This document shows, piece after piece, positions 1-7,169 of a stretch of DNA of 15,505 bases. The stretch's first letter is position 1. The number at the start of each line of letters is the position of its first letter. The translations under genes were made by a program, and so were the position numbers. The stretch covers positions 1 through 15,505 of the forward strand of contig CAMLJY010000111.1 of assembly GCA_946480465.1 (NCBI GenBank). Direction: 5' to 3'. The notes under the pieces are model-generated. The model was not told where the DNA came from. It ran no database searches and saw only the letters and a program-made list of their open reading frames with translations. This DNA comes from an uncultured Burkholderiales bacterium (GTDB lineage Bacteria > Pseudomonadota > Gammaproteobacteria > Burkholderiales > Burkholderiaceae).

Positions 1-960
1 GAGAACCAGCCGCGCTGGCTGGCCTTCCTGAACCACGAGCAGGACATGCTCGACGAGCTGCCGCCCGAGTTCGCGCCGAATGCGATCCCGAACAACCGGC
101 TCGCGCCCTACCTGGTCAAGCGGGGCATCGGGATGGAGCGCTACGAACGGGCCGACGTGTCGGTGTCGTACTTCGGCATGGAGCATCCGGTGGTCGGCGG
201 CTACACACCCGACAAGGTCGCCCTGCGGCGCGCGCTGTCGCTGGCCGTGGACCTGGAGCGCGAGATCCAGCTGGTGCGCCGCGGCCAGGCGATTCCCGCG
301 CAGTCCTTCGTCGGCCCCAACACCTGGGGCTACGAGCCGACGTTCAAGAGCGAGATGAGCGAGTTCAACCGGGCCAAAGCGCGCGCGCTGCTGGACATGC
401 ACGGCTACGTCGACAAGGACGGCGACGGCTGGCGCGACCTGCCCGACGGCAAGCGCTTGCTGCTGGAGTACGCCACGCAGCCCGACCAGCAGAGCCGCCA
501 GCTGATCGAGCAGTGGCAGAAGAACATGGATGCGATCGGCGTGCGCATCGAGTTCAAGACCGCCAAGTGGCCCGAGAACCTGAAGGCCTCGCGCGCCGGC
601 AAGCTGATGATGTGGGGCGTGGGCTGGTCGGCCGGCACGCCGGATGCCGACAGCTTCCTGGCGCTGGGCTACGGCCCCAACAAGGGCCAGGCCAACCACG
701 CCCGCTTCGACCTGCCGGTGTTCAACCAGTTGCACGAGCGCCAGCGCGTGCTGCCCGACACCCCCGAGCGGGCCGAGATCATCGAGCAGCAGAAGAAGCT
801 GTCGATCGCGTACATGCCGTACAAAGTGCACGTCCACCGCATCTTCACCGACCTGACGCACCCGTGGGTCACGGGCTACCACCGCAACGTCTTCGTGCGC
901 GACTTCTGGCGCTACGTCGACGTGGACATGGACGAGAAGCGGCGGAGGATCGGGCGATGA
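1..960 (+). CDS. ABC transporter substrate-binding protein, family 5 (partial, 5' end outside window)
   Basis: Frame 1 is open from the first base, so the gene starts left of the window. The first ATG at 46 is internal. The visible 319 residues align with the second half of the next gene: the opening ENQPRWLAFLN matches its residues 301 onward, so about 300 residues are missing. Family-5 solute-binding proteins (SBP_bac_5, DppA/OppA type) bind peptides or other small ligands in the periplasm and deliver them to an ABC permease. Visible family marks are PVVGGYTPDKVALRRALS, a PAQS motif, KSEMSEFNRAKARALLDM, the acidic loop DKDGDGW (window residues about 138-144) and the C-terminal HPWVTGY. The stop at 958-960 overlaps the next start (ATGA), which implies translational coupling. 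The ligand cannot be read from sequence. Confidence is high for the family and nil for specificity. Confidence 0.9.
   Translation, partial: ENQPRWLAFLNHEQDMLDELPPEFAPNAIPNNRLAPYLVKRGIGMERYERADVSVSYFGMEHPVVGGYTPDKVALRRALSLAVDLEREIQLVRRGQAIPAQSFVGPNTWGYEPTFKSEMSEFNRAKARALLDMHGYVDKDGDGWRDLPDGKRLLLEYATQPDQQSRQLIEQWQKNMDAIGVRIEFKTAKWPENLKASRAGKLMMWGVGWSAGTPDADSFLALGYGPNKGQANHARFDLPVFNQLHERQRVLPDTPERAEIIEQQKKLSIAYMPYKVHVHRIFTDLTHPWVTGYHRNVFVRDFWRYVDVDMDEKRRRIGR
944..948 (+). promoter_or_regulatory. Shine-Dalgarno deciding start of SBP copy 2
   Basis: GGAGG lies inside the 3' end of SBP copy 1, eight bases before ATG 957. It fixes the start of copy 2 despite the open frame upstream and shows that this gene can recruit ribosomes as well as being coupled to the previous one. 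Confidence 0.75.
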
Positions 961-2819
961 AGGCCTGGCCCCGGCGGCTCGTGCTCGGTGCCGGCGCGCT
1001 GGCGCTGGCCTGCGGCGCCTGGGCGCAGGCTGCGTCCGGGCCAGCACCGGCGTCCGCACCGAACAGCGGCGCGGACGCACCGAAGAAGGTCTTCCACTTC
1101 GCCTTCCTGACGCCGGAGACCAGCCTCGACCCGGCCAAGATCAACGACCTTTATTCCCGCGCGTTGACGGGCCACATCTTCGAGGCGCTCTACAAGTACG
1201 ACCACCTGGCCCGGCCCGCGAAGATCAGGCCGAACCTGGCCGAGGGCATGCCCGAGGTCTCGGCCGACTACCGCACCTGGACGGTCAAGGTCCGGCGTGG
1301 CATCTACTTCGCGGACGACCCGGCCTTCAAGGGGCAGAAGCGCGAGCTGGTGGCGCAGGACTTCGTCTACGCGATGAAGCGCATCTTCGACCCCGCGCTG
1401 AAGAGCCCGGTGGTCGGCGGCTTGATGGCCGCCGGCTTCGTCGGCCTGAACGCGCTGCGCGAGGAAGCCATCAAGCAGAAGAAGCCCTTCGACTACGACC
1501 GCGAGGTCGAGGGCATGCGCGCGCTGGACCGCTACACGGTGCAGTTCAAGGTCGATCAGCCGCGGCCGCGGCTGATCGAGACGCTGGCGACCACCGACCT
1601 GTTCGGTGCCGTGGCGCGCGAGGTGGTGGAGCACTACGGCAGCGAGATCGATGCGCACCCGGTCGGCACCGGGCCGTTCCGGTTGAAACAGTGGCGCCGC
1701 GGCTCGCTGATCGTGCTGGAGCGCAACCCGCAGTTCCGTGACGAGCGCTGGGACGCCGAGCCCGCGGCCGACGATGCCGAGGGCCAGGCGATGCTCGCGA
1801 GGTTCAAGGGCCGCAGGCTGCCGATCGTCGACGAGGTGCACATTTCGGTGATCAGCGAAGACCAGCCCCGCTGGCTGGCCTTCCTGAACAACCAGATCGA
1901 CATGCTGGCCACCAACCTCAACCGCGTGCCGGCCGACTACGCGGTGGTCGCGATGCCGCACGGCAGGCTGGCCCCCAACCTCGCCAAGCGCGGCATCGTC
2001 GGCCGGCAGCACGTCAATTCCGACATCACCGTGACCCTGTTCAACATGGAGCACCCGGTCATCGGCGGCTACACGCCTGACAAGGTGGCGCTGCGCCGGG
2101 CGATCGCACTGGGCTACGACACGCCGCGGGAGATCCAGGTGTTCTGGAAGGGCGCCGCCATTCCGGCGCAATCGGCCAATACGCCGCACACGGTCGGCTA
2201 CGACCCGGCATTCAAGAGCGAGATGAGCGACCACGACCTGCCGCGGGCCAAGGCGCTGCTGGACCTGTACGGCTACGTCGACCGCGACGGCGACGGCTGG
2301 CGCGACCTGCCCGACGGCGGCCCGCTGCTGCTGGAAATGGCGACCCAGCCCGAGCAGCGCAGCCGCATCCAGGACGAGTTGTGGAAGAAGAGCATGGATG
2401 CGCTGGGCGTGCGCATCAAGTTCGTGGTTGGCCAGTGGGCCGAGAACCTGAAGGCCGCACGCGCAGGCAAGCTGATGATGTGGCAGCTCGGCACCTCGGC
2501 CGCGTCACCGGACGGGCAGACGGCACTGGCCAGGTTCTACAGCCGCGAGATCGGCAGCCAGAACATGGCGCGCTTCCGGCATGAAGGCTTCGACCGCCTC
2601 TACGAGCGCATGCAGGCGTTGCCGAACGGGCCGGAGCGTGATGCCCTCTTCCTGGAGGCCAAGCGCATCGCGACCGCGTACATGCCGTGGAAGTTCCGCG
2701 TCCACCGAATCGACAGCGAACTGATCCACCCCTGGGTCCTGGGTTACCGCAAGCCGCTGTTCTGGCAGGAGTGGTGGCACATGATCGACATCGACGACAG
2801 CAAGCGACCGCGTCCATGA
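957..2819 (+). CDS. ABC transporter substrate-binding protein, family 5 (copy 2)
   Basis: This is a 620-residue periplasmic solute-binding protein of the SBP_bac_5 superfamily. I chose ATG 957 because it overlaps the previous stop, has GGAGG at 944-948 eight bases upstream, and opens a clear signal peptide: MKAWPRRLVLG, a hydrophobic stretch, then probable cleavage after AWAQA (residue 25). The frame stays open further upstream, but that part is a shadow of the previous gene. The core begins near residue 41 (KVFHFAFLTPETSLDPAK). The family features HPVGTGPFRLKQW and PVIGGYTPDKVALRRA follow, then DRDGDGW at residues 442-448 (an acidic DxDGDG loop) and HPWVLGY near the C-terminus. Its stop at 2817-2819 again overlaps the next start as ATGA. 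Several blocks are identical in DNA to copy 3. No permease or ATPase is nearby, so its partner transporter and ligand are unknown. Confidence 0.93.
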   Translation: MKAWPRRLVLGAGALALACGAWAQAASGPAPASAPNSGADAPKKVFHFAFLTPETSLDPAKINDLYSRALTGHIFEALYKYDHLARPAKIRPNLAEGMPEVSADYRTWTVKVRRGIYFADDPAFKGQKRELVAQDFVYAMKRIFDPALKSPVVGGLMAAGFVGLNALREEAIKQKKPFDYDREVEGMRALDRYTVQFKVDQPRPRLIETLATTDLFGAVAREVVEHYGSEIDAHPVGTGPFRLKQWRRGSLIVLERNPQFRDERWDAEPAADDAEGQAMLARFKGRRLPIVDEVHISVISEDQPRWLAFLNNQIDMLATNLNRVPADYAVVAMPHGRLAPNLAKRGIVGRQHVNSDITVTLFNMEHPVIGGYTPDKVALRRAIALGYDTPREIQVFWKGAAIPAQSANTPHTVGYDPAFKSEMSDHDLPRAKALLDLYGYVDRDGDGWRDLPDGGPLLLEMATQPEQRSRIQDELWKKSMDALGVRIKFVVGQWAENLKAARAGKLMMWQLGTSAASPDGQTALARFYSREIGSQNMARFRHEGFDRLYERMQALPNGPERDALFLEAKRIATAYMPWKFRVHRIDSELIHPWVLGYRKPLFWQEWWHMIDIDDSKRPRP

Positions 2820-4687
2820 GCGACCTGCACTTCCCCGATGAACCCGGCGGCGCCACCCGCCGCCAGTGCCTGGCCGCTGCCGGCGGCCTGGCCACCCTGG
2901 CTGCCGTGCCGCGGGCCGTTGCCGCCACCGAGACGAACGGCCGCAAGGTGCTGCACGTGGCCTTCCAGTCGGCGGAGACGAGCCTGGACCCGGCCAAGAT
3001 CGTCGATACCTATTCGCGCACCGTCACCCCGCACATCTTCGAGGCCCTCTACCAGTACGACTACCTCGCCCGCCCCGCGAAGATCAAGCCCTGTCTGGCC
3101 GAGGCGATGCCTGAGCATTCGGACGACTTCCGCGTCTGGACGGTCAGGCTCCGGCGCGGCATCTACTTCGCCGATGACGTGGCCTTCAAGGGCCAGCGCC
3201 GCGAGCTGGTGGCGCAGGACGCCGTCTACACCATCAAGCGCATCTTCGACCCCGCGCTGAAGAGCCCGGTGGTCGGCACCATGGCGTCCGTCGGCATCAC
3301 CGGCCTGAACGCGCTGCGCGACGAGGCGATCAAGCAGAAGAAGCCCTTCGACTACGACCGCGAGGTCGAGGGCATGCGCGCGCTGGACCGCTACACGCTG
3401 CGCTTCACGCTCGAATCGCCGCGGCCGCGCTTCATCGAATCGCTGGCCGCGTCGGACTACCTGGGCGTGGTCGCGCGCGAGGTGGTCGAGCACTACGGCG
3501 CCGAGATCGACGCGCATCCCGTGGGCACCGGCCCGTTCCGCCTCAAGCAGTGGCGCCGCAGCTCGCTGATCGTGCTCGAGCGCAGCCCCTTCTACCGTGA
3601 CGAGCGCTGGGACGCCGAGCCCGCGGCCGACGATGCCGAGGGCCAGGCCATCCTGAAGCGGCTGAAGGGCCGCAAGCTGCCGATCGTCGACGAGGTGCAG
3701 GTCTCGATCATCGACGAGGACCAGCCGCGCTGGCTGTCCTTCCTGAACGCCCGCATGGACGTGCTGGGCACCAAGGCCAACCCGGTGCCGGCGCGTTTCG
3801 TCAACGCCGGCATGCCCAACCGCAAGGTGGCGCCCAACCTCGCCAAGCGCGGCATCCGCGGCTCGATGGTCGTCAACCCCGACTGCGCGCTGGTGCTCTT
3901 CAACATGGACGACCCGCTGGTCGGCGGCTACACGCCCGAGAAGGTGGCGCTGCGCCGCGCCATCTCGCTCGCCTACGACATCCACACGGAGATCACGCTG
4001 CTGCGCAACGGTGCCGCCATCCCCGCGCAGTCGCCGATCGTGCCGCACACCAGCGGCTACGACCCGGCCTTCAAGAGCGAGATGAGCGACTACGACCCGG
4101 CGCGGGCCAAGGCGCTGCTGGACATGTACGGCTACGTCGACCGGGACGGCGACGGCTGGCGCGAACGCCCCGACGGCCGGCCGCTGGTGCTGGAAATGGC
4201 CACCGAGCCCGAGCAGCGCAACCGCACCTTCAACGAGGTGTGGAAGAAGATGATGGACGCGGTGGGGCTGCAGATCCGCTTCGTCTCTGCGCAGTGGCCG
4301 GAGAACCTGAAGTCCGCGCGCGCCGGCAAGCTGATGATGTGGCAGCTGGGCTCCTCGGCCACTGCTCCCGATGGCCAGCCTGCGCTGGCGCGCCTGTACG
4401 GTCCCGAAGCGAGCAGCCAGAACCTGCCCCGCTTCAAGCTGCCCGCCTTCGACAGGATCTACGAACGCCTGCTGCAGCTGCCCGACGGCCCGGAGCGCGA
4501 GGCCCTGTTCCGCGAGGCCAAGCTCATCGCGGCCGCTTACGTGCCATGGAAGTACACGGTGCACCGCATGGACCCCGACCTGTGGCATCCCTGGGTCATC
4601 GGTTTCCGCCGGCCGCTGTTCTGGAACGAATGGTGGCACCTGGTGGACATCGACGAGGGCATGCGCGCGGCCGCGCTGCACGGCTGA
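2816..4687 (+). CDS. ABC transporter substrate-binding protein, family 5 (copy 3)
   Basis: This is a 623-residue paralogue of the preceding gene. ATG 2816 is chosen because it overlaps the previous stop (ATGA) and starts a signal region with TRRQCL at residues 14-19, an Ala/Gly/Leu-rich core and a probable cut after about residue 36-37. That pattern fits a twin-arginine (Tat) signal. No clear Shine-Dalgarno sequence is present, so translation probably depends on coupling to copy 2. The mature part carries the same SBP_bac_5 features: ETSLDPAKIVDTYSR, HPVGTGPFRLKQW, DPLVGGYTPEKVALRRA, the DRDGDGW loop at 442-448 and HPWVIGFRRPLFW near the end. The loop falls at the same residue number as in copy 2, consistent with duplication. 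Role: periplasmic ligand capture for an unidentified ABC importer; peptide-like ligands are only the family default. Confidence 0.93.
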   Translation: MSDLHFPDEPGGATRRQCLAAAGGLATLAAVPRAVAATETNGRKVLHVAFQSAETSLDPAKIVDTYSRTVTPHIFEALYQYDYLARPAKIKPCLAEAMPEHSDDFRVWTVRLRRGIYFADDVAFKGQRRELVAQDAVYTIKRIFDPALKSPVVGTMASVGITGLNALRDEAIKQKKPFDYDREVEGMRALDRYTLRFTLESPRPRFIESLAASDYLGVVAREVVEHYGAEIDAHPVGTGPFRLKQWRRSSLIVLERSPFYRDERWDAEPAADDAEGQAILKRLKGRKLPIVDEVQVSIIDEDQPRWLSFLNARMDVLGTKANPVPARFVNAGMPNRKVAPNLAKRGIRGSMVVNPDCALVLFNMDDPLVGGYTPEKVALRRAISLAYDIHTEITLLRNGAAIPAQSPIVPHTSGYDPAFKSEMSDYDPARAKALLDMYGYVDRDGDGWRERPDGRPLVLEMATEPEQRNRTFNEVWKKMMDAVGLQIRFVSAQWPENLKSARAGKLMMWQLGSSATAPDGQPALARLYGPEASSQNLPRFKLPAFDRIYERLLQLPDGPEREALFREAKLIAAAYVPWKYTVHRMDPDLWHPWVIGFRRPLFWNEWWHLVDIDEGMRAAALHG

Positions 4688-4695
4688 ACGCCGCG

Positions 4696-6492
4696 ATGCT
4701 GCGCCGCCGTGACTGGCTTGCCGGTGCCACCGTGGCCGGGTGGCACGGCCTGGGCGTGGCCGCGCCGCAGCGCGCCCCCGACGGCACGCTGCGCCTGGCC
4801 CTGGCCGCCACCGAGACCGCCTTCGACCCGCCGCAGACCGAGAGCAGCCTGTACACCAACATGGTGCTGGCCTGCATCCTGGAATCGCCGCTGCGCTACG
4901 ACTACCTGGCGCGTCCGGTGCGGCTGCAGCCGGCCACCGCGGCGGCGATGCCCGAGGTGTCGGCCGACCACCGCAGCATCACGGTCCGGCTGAGGCCGGG
5001 CATCCTGTTCAGCGACCACCCGGCGTTCCGCGGCAGGCCGCGCGAGCTGGTGGCGGCCGACTACGTCTATTCGATCAAGCGCTTCTACGACCCGCGCTGG
5101 AGATCGAGCGACCTGTACCTGTTCGAGAACGGCAAGCCCCTGGGCCTGGCGGCGCTGCGCGAGCGTGCCCTCAAGACCCGCCAGCCCTTCGACTACGACA
5201 CCGAGGTCGAGGGTCTGCGCGTGCTCGACCGCTACACCTTCCGCATCCGTTTCGCCGAGCCGAACCCGCACTTCCTGTACGTGCTGGCGCAAGCCGGCGT
5301 GACGGGGGCGGTGGCGCGCGAGGTGGTGGAGCACCACGGCGCGGACATCGGCGCCCACCCCATCGGCACCGGCCCGTATCGGCTGCAGCAGTGGCGGCGC
5401 GGCTCGCTGATCGTGCTGCAGCGCTCGCCGACCTACCGCGCCGAAAGCTACGAAGGCCAACCCGCCGACGAGCCGCGCGCCCGCGCCATCGCGGAACGCC
5501 TGGGCGGCCGCCGGCTGCCGCTGGCCGAGCGGCTGGAGTTCCACATCATCGAGGAGCAGCAGCCGCGCTGGCTGTCTTTCGTCAACGGCCAGCTCGACGT
5601 GGCCGAGGTGCCGGGCAGCTTCGGCGCGCTGGCGGTGCCCAACGGCCAGCTGGCGCCCTTCCTGCGCAAGCGCGGCGTGCAGCTGGACCTGAGCCGCGCG
5701 GCCGACATGTACATGCACTACTTCAATGCCACCGACCCCCTGGTGGGCGGCAACGCAGCGCCGCAGGTGGCGCTGCGCCGCGCCATCGGCCTGGCGCACG
5801 ACGGCTCGGCCTGGCGCCGCCACGTGCGCGGCGGGCTGGCGGTGCCGGCGCAGTCCGTGGTCGCGCCCTTCACCTCGGGCCACGAGGACGATTACCGCAG
5901 CGAGATGAGCGAGCACGACCCGGCCAAGGCGCGCGCCCTGCTGGACCTGTATGGCTACCTCGACCGCGACGGCGACGGCTGGCGCGAGCGGCCCGATGGG
6001 CGGCCGCTCACTTTGCGCATTGCTTCGCTGAGCGATCTGGCCGCCCGCGCCGGCAACGAGGTGTGGCACCGCTCCCTCAGCGCCGTCGGGCTGAAGGTGG
6101 AGTTCGAGATCGCCGGCTGGCCCGAGCTGCTGAAGCGCTCGCGCGCCGGCACGCTGATGATCTGGGGCTATGCCTGGAGCGCGCAGTCGCCCGACGGCGG
6201 CTTCTTCCTCGGGCTGGCCTATGGCCCGAATGCAGCGGAGTCGAACGATGCGCGCTTTTCGCTGCCGGCCTACGACCGGCTTTACGAACGCCTGCGGGTG
6301 CTGCCCGACGGCCCCGAGCGCCTGGCGCTGATGCACCAGGCGAAGAACCTGCTCGTGGCCTACATGCCCTACAAGGTGTTCGGCCACCGGCTGGTCGCCG
6401 ACGTGATGCAGCCCTGGGTGCGCAACTACTGGCGCCACCCCTTCATGCGCGACGTGTACCGCTACGTCGAGTCGGTGCCCGAGGGCGCCTGA
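4696..6492 (+). CDS. ABC transporter substrate-binding protein, family 5 (copy 4, divergent)
   Basis: This is a 598-residue, more divergent member of the same array, starting eight bases after the stop of copy 3. The ATG at 4696 opens MLRRRDWLAGATVAGWHGLGVAA, whose RRDWL pattern and short hydrophobic core suggest a Tat-type signal cut near residue 23. Family features are ETAFDPPQTESSLYT, HPIGTGPYRLQQW, DPLVGGNAAPQVALRRA, a PAQS motif and the acidic loop DRDGDGW at about 423-429. The C-terminus is QPWVRNYW rather than HPWV. It is some 22-25 residues shorter than copies 2 and 3, and the loop sits 19 residues earlier, so most of the loss is N-terminal. It probably binds a different ligand from its siblings, which is inference. 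It is the last plus-strand gene of the array; the next gene converges on it. Confidence 0.92.
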   Translation: MLRRRDWLAGATVAGWHGLGVAAPQRAPDGTLRLALAATETAFDPPQTESSLYTNMVLACILESPLRYDYLARPVRLQPATAAAMPEVSADHRSITVRLRPGILFSDHPAFRGRPRELVAADYVYSIKRFYDPRWRSSDLYLFENGKPLGLAALRERALKTRQPFDYDTEVEGLRVLDRYTFRIRFAEPNPHFLYVLAQAGVTGAVAREVVEHHGADIGAHPIGTGPYRLQQWRRGSLIVLQRSPTYRAESYEGQPADEPRARAIAERLGGRRLPLAERLEFHIIEEQQPRWLSFVNGQLDVAEVPGSFGALAVPNGQLAPFLRKRGVQLDLSRAADMYMHYFNATDPLVGGNAAPQVALRRAIGLAHDGSAWRRHVRGGLAVPAQSVVAPFTSGHEDDYRSEMSEHDPAKARALLDLYGYLDRDGDGWRERPDGRPLTLRIASLSDLAARAGNEVWHRSLSAVGLKVEFEIAGWPELLKRSRAGTLMIWGYAWSAQSPDGGFFLGLAYGPNAAESNDARFSLPAYDRLYERLRVLPDGPERLALMHQAKNLLVAYMPYKVFGHRLVADVMQPWVRNYWRHPFMRDVYRYVESVPEGA

Positions 6493-6549
6493 AGTCGCGT
6501 GGGCGCCGTCTGGGTCGCACGAGCGGGCGTGGCGGAATGCTTCACCCTC

Positions 6550-6696
6550 TCAGGCCGCCTTGCGCTTCTTGCCCTTCTCCGGGACCACGGTGACGACGGT
6601 CGGCATCACCGCGCCGGGTGACAGCGGCTTGGCCGGGGACGAGTCCTTCTTCGGCTTCTTGGCTTCCTTGTTGCTGCGTTGCTGTCCCTTGGGCAT
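6550..6696 (-). CDS. Small highly basic protein, 48 residues
   Basis: This short gene reads MPKGQQRSNKEAKKPKKD, continues through a Pro/Val-rich middle (PAKPLSPGAVMPTVVTVVP) and ends EKGKKRKAA. It has a strong Shine-Dalgarno (GAGGAGA on the minus strand, plus coordinates 6703-6709) about seven bases before the ATG. The N-terminal pattern with RSNKEAKKPKK resembles widespread tiny basic proteins of unknown function in proteobacteria; I recall the pattern, but no search was run. The lysine clusters could contact nucleic acid or ribosomes, which is inference only. No membrane segment or signal peptide is visible. It converges on the SBP array, with 57 bases between the two stops. Confidence 0.7.
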   Translation of the reverse strand: MPKGQQRSNKEAKKPKKDSSPAKPLSPGAVMPTVVTVVPEKGKKRKAA

Positions 6697-6804
6697 GGCC
6701 GTTCTCCTCGTGTGGCGGTGAAGCAGCGCGCATGGTCGGCGGCGGCCCCGGTGCTGTCAATCTCGCGGCAGCGCGGGCCGCAGCAGCGGCGCGCGCTGCG
6801 TGGG

Positions 6805-6951
6805 ATGAAGCACACCATCCTGCTGGCGTCGCCCGCCCCCGCCATGTCGGCCGCGCTGGCCGCGCAAGTCGAAGCGCTGGCGCCCGGCCACCGACTGCTG
6901 CCGGACCCGCGGCTGTCCAGCGGCGCCGAGCTGGCCGAGGTCGACTGTGCT
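6805..6951 (+). pseudogene. Possible truncated N-terminus of a 2-hydroxyacid dehydrogenase-like gene
   Basis: From ATG 6805 the frame reads MKHTILLASPAPAMSAALAA, then QVEALAPGHRLLPD and ELAEVDCARA. The shape (short beta strand ILLAS, an Ala-rich helix, then a second strand ending EVDCA) resembles the N-terminal part of GhrA-type D-2-hydroxyacid dehydrogenases, in which a WRP-like motif and a GAGVD motif should follow. Instead the frame turns into unrelated residues and stops at 7018-7020. No Rossmann GxGxxG motif or catalytic R/E/H set is present in the window. Only a weak ribosome binding site precedes the ATG. This may be a remnant or a chance resemblance; the family call is tentative. Confidence 0.28.
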
Positions 6952-7134
6952 CGGGCAATGGTGACGACATCGTGTTCCCGACCCTGGTCCAGCGCGGTTC
7001 CACCCATGCCGGGCCGGTGAAGCCGCCCTCGGGCCTGACGGTGCAGGTGCGCGACGGGCTCCGCCGTGGCGCGGGTCGCGCGCGGTGAGCCGGGACCGGG
7101 TGATGGGCCGCCACCACACGCTCGACGCGACGGC

Positions 7135-7155
7135 GCCGGGCCTGTGCCGCCCGGC
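7135..7155 (-). terminator. Possible weak terminator hairpin after the LysR gene
   Basis: GCCGGGC (7135-7141) and GCCCGGC (7149-7155) form a perfect 7-bp stem with a 7-base loop, starting 14 bases beyond the stop of the LysR gene on the minus strand. There is no T-run after it, so intrinsic termination is doubtful. Confidence 0.3.
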
Positions 7156-7169
7156 AGCGCTGGAGCCGG

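Larger units (their letters stand above)
6697..7169. other. 473-base stretch without an intact gene
   Basis: Between the 48-residue gene and the LysR gene no frame shows a complete convincing protein. The first bases hold the Shine-Dalgarno of the small gene. The plus strand from 6805 looks like a truncated start of a dehydrogenase (separate entry). A second plus frame around 6957-7084 reads NGDDIVFPTLVQRGSTHAGP and so on, which I do not recognise. A perfect 7-bp hairpin lies at 7135-7155. The stretch looks like eroded coding DNA rather than a designed regulatory region. Confidence 0.5.

Noticed and set aside
513..956. N-terminal extension of SBP copy 2 back to ATG 513.
   Set aside because: It lies wholly inside copy 1, has shadow-like composition, and the signal peptide plus GGAGG place the start at 957.
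2744..4681. Very long minus-strand open frame opposite SBP copy 3, and similar ones opposite copies 2 and 4 (912-2234, 4537-6438).
   Set aside because: Composition is Arg/Gln/His/Val-rich with no domains, and equivalent antisense frames appear over every paralogue. They are shadows of high-GC codon bias.
6957..7088. Plus-strand frame reading NGDDIVFPTLVQRGSTHAGP as a real small gene.
   Set aside because: There is no good start or ribosome site, the frame continues upstream into Arg/Ala-rich shadow sequence, and I recognise no family.
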